A stretch of DNA of 62,067 bases from the NCBI GenBank assembly GCA_003577145.1, contig QEUP01000019.1, positions 1 through 62,067 on the forward strand, in the 5' to 3' direction. The stretch is from Acidobacteriota bacterium. Its GTDB lineage: Bacteria; Actinomycetota; Acidimicrobiia; Acidimicrobiales; Microtrichaceae. Made by a program: the position numbers and the translations under genes. The notes beneath the pieces are model-generated. The model ran no database searches. It had not been told where the DNA came from and saw only the letters and a program-made list of their open reading frames with translations. This document shows positions 62,045-62,067 of this stretch, one piece after another. Position 1 is the stretch's first letter. Each line of letters starts with the position of its first letter.

Positions 62045-62060
62045 TCTGAACTAGTTCAGA
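62045..62060. promoter_or_regulatory. 16-bp palindrome at the window end, operator candidate
   Basis: The sequence tctgaactagttcaga is a perfect inverted repeat, 30 bp after the SEC-C gene. Its AACTAGTT core resembles TetR-family operators. A TATGCT box next to it could be a -10 element for a gene beyond the window. Confidence 0.5.
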
Positions 62061-62067
62061 TATGCTG

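Overview
This 62 kb window is GC-rich and almost entirely coding. It suggests an actinobacterium, most plausibly of the Acidimicrobiia group (inference). Supporting signs are a DUF222/HNH gene start, a DivIVA-domain protein, an acyl-CoA carboxylase epsilon subunit, a dnaK-grpE-dnaJ-hspR operon with a MerR-type HspR, a bifunctional-type dCTP deaminase, an EtfD-like membrane Fe-S oxidoreductase and tandem crotonyl-CoA carboxylase/reductase genes. Most of the window is ordinary chromosome.

Layout. 0-5.3 kb: an HNH-family fragment, a methyltransferase/membrane-protein pair near a DtxR-type palindrome, the SRP RNA gene (minus strand), then dnaX-ybaB-recR. 5.6-12.6 kb: thiolase, DivIVA protein, two tandem crotonyl-CoA carboxylase/reductases, methylmalonyl-CoA epimerase and small lipoprotein-like genes. 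12.8-13.9 kb: a GH26-like secreted glycosidase. 14.02-21.16 kb: a compact integrated element of about 7.1 kb bounded by a 42-bp direct repeat. It encodes Xis, Int, an HUH replication initiator, a small accessory protein and an FtsK-like translocase, as in actinomycete integrative and conjugative elements, plus a cargo pair: an EcoRI-family adenine methyltransferase and a DUF262-HNH protein. It sits in the first codons of a 5'-3' exonuclease gene and re-supplies that gene's start.

22-34 kb: chagasin-like inhibitor, ATP-dependent DNA ligase, APC permease, acyl-CoA carboxylase beta and epsilon, metallophosphoesterase, O-methyltransferase, a degenerate GGDEF protein, ethylmalonyl-CoA mutase, and a DUF4395/thioredoxin pair. 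34-46 kb: TetR regulator, SGNH hydrolase, copA-copZ, a beta-lactamase-fold hydrolase, amt-PII, a sulfatase flanked by two likely pseudogenes, and tRNA-Gly(CCC). 45.7-54 kb: dcd, Fe-SOD, FKBP lipoprotein, a receiver-like protein lacking the phospho-acceptor, EtfD-like oxidoreductase, a cyclic-nucleotide-binding protein, a winged-helix regulator, an acyl-CoA synthetase behind a tandem-repeat leader, and phosphoglycerate mutase. 54-62 kb: dnaK-grpE-dnaJ-hspR, a 3' tRNA remnant with terminator, a UPF0158-like protein and a large SEC-C protein.

Functional theme. Thiolase, two Ccr, epimerase, PCC-type carboxylase and ethylmalonyl-CoA mutase make up much of an ethylmalonyl-CoA/propionyl-CoA route for C2/C4 acyl-CoA assimilation, and the EtfD-like protein could carry acyl-CoA dehydrogenase electrons to quinone. 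The most distinctive system is the 7.1 kb element with its methyltransferase/DUF262-HNH cargo and its unusual 5'-coding attachment site.
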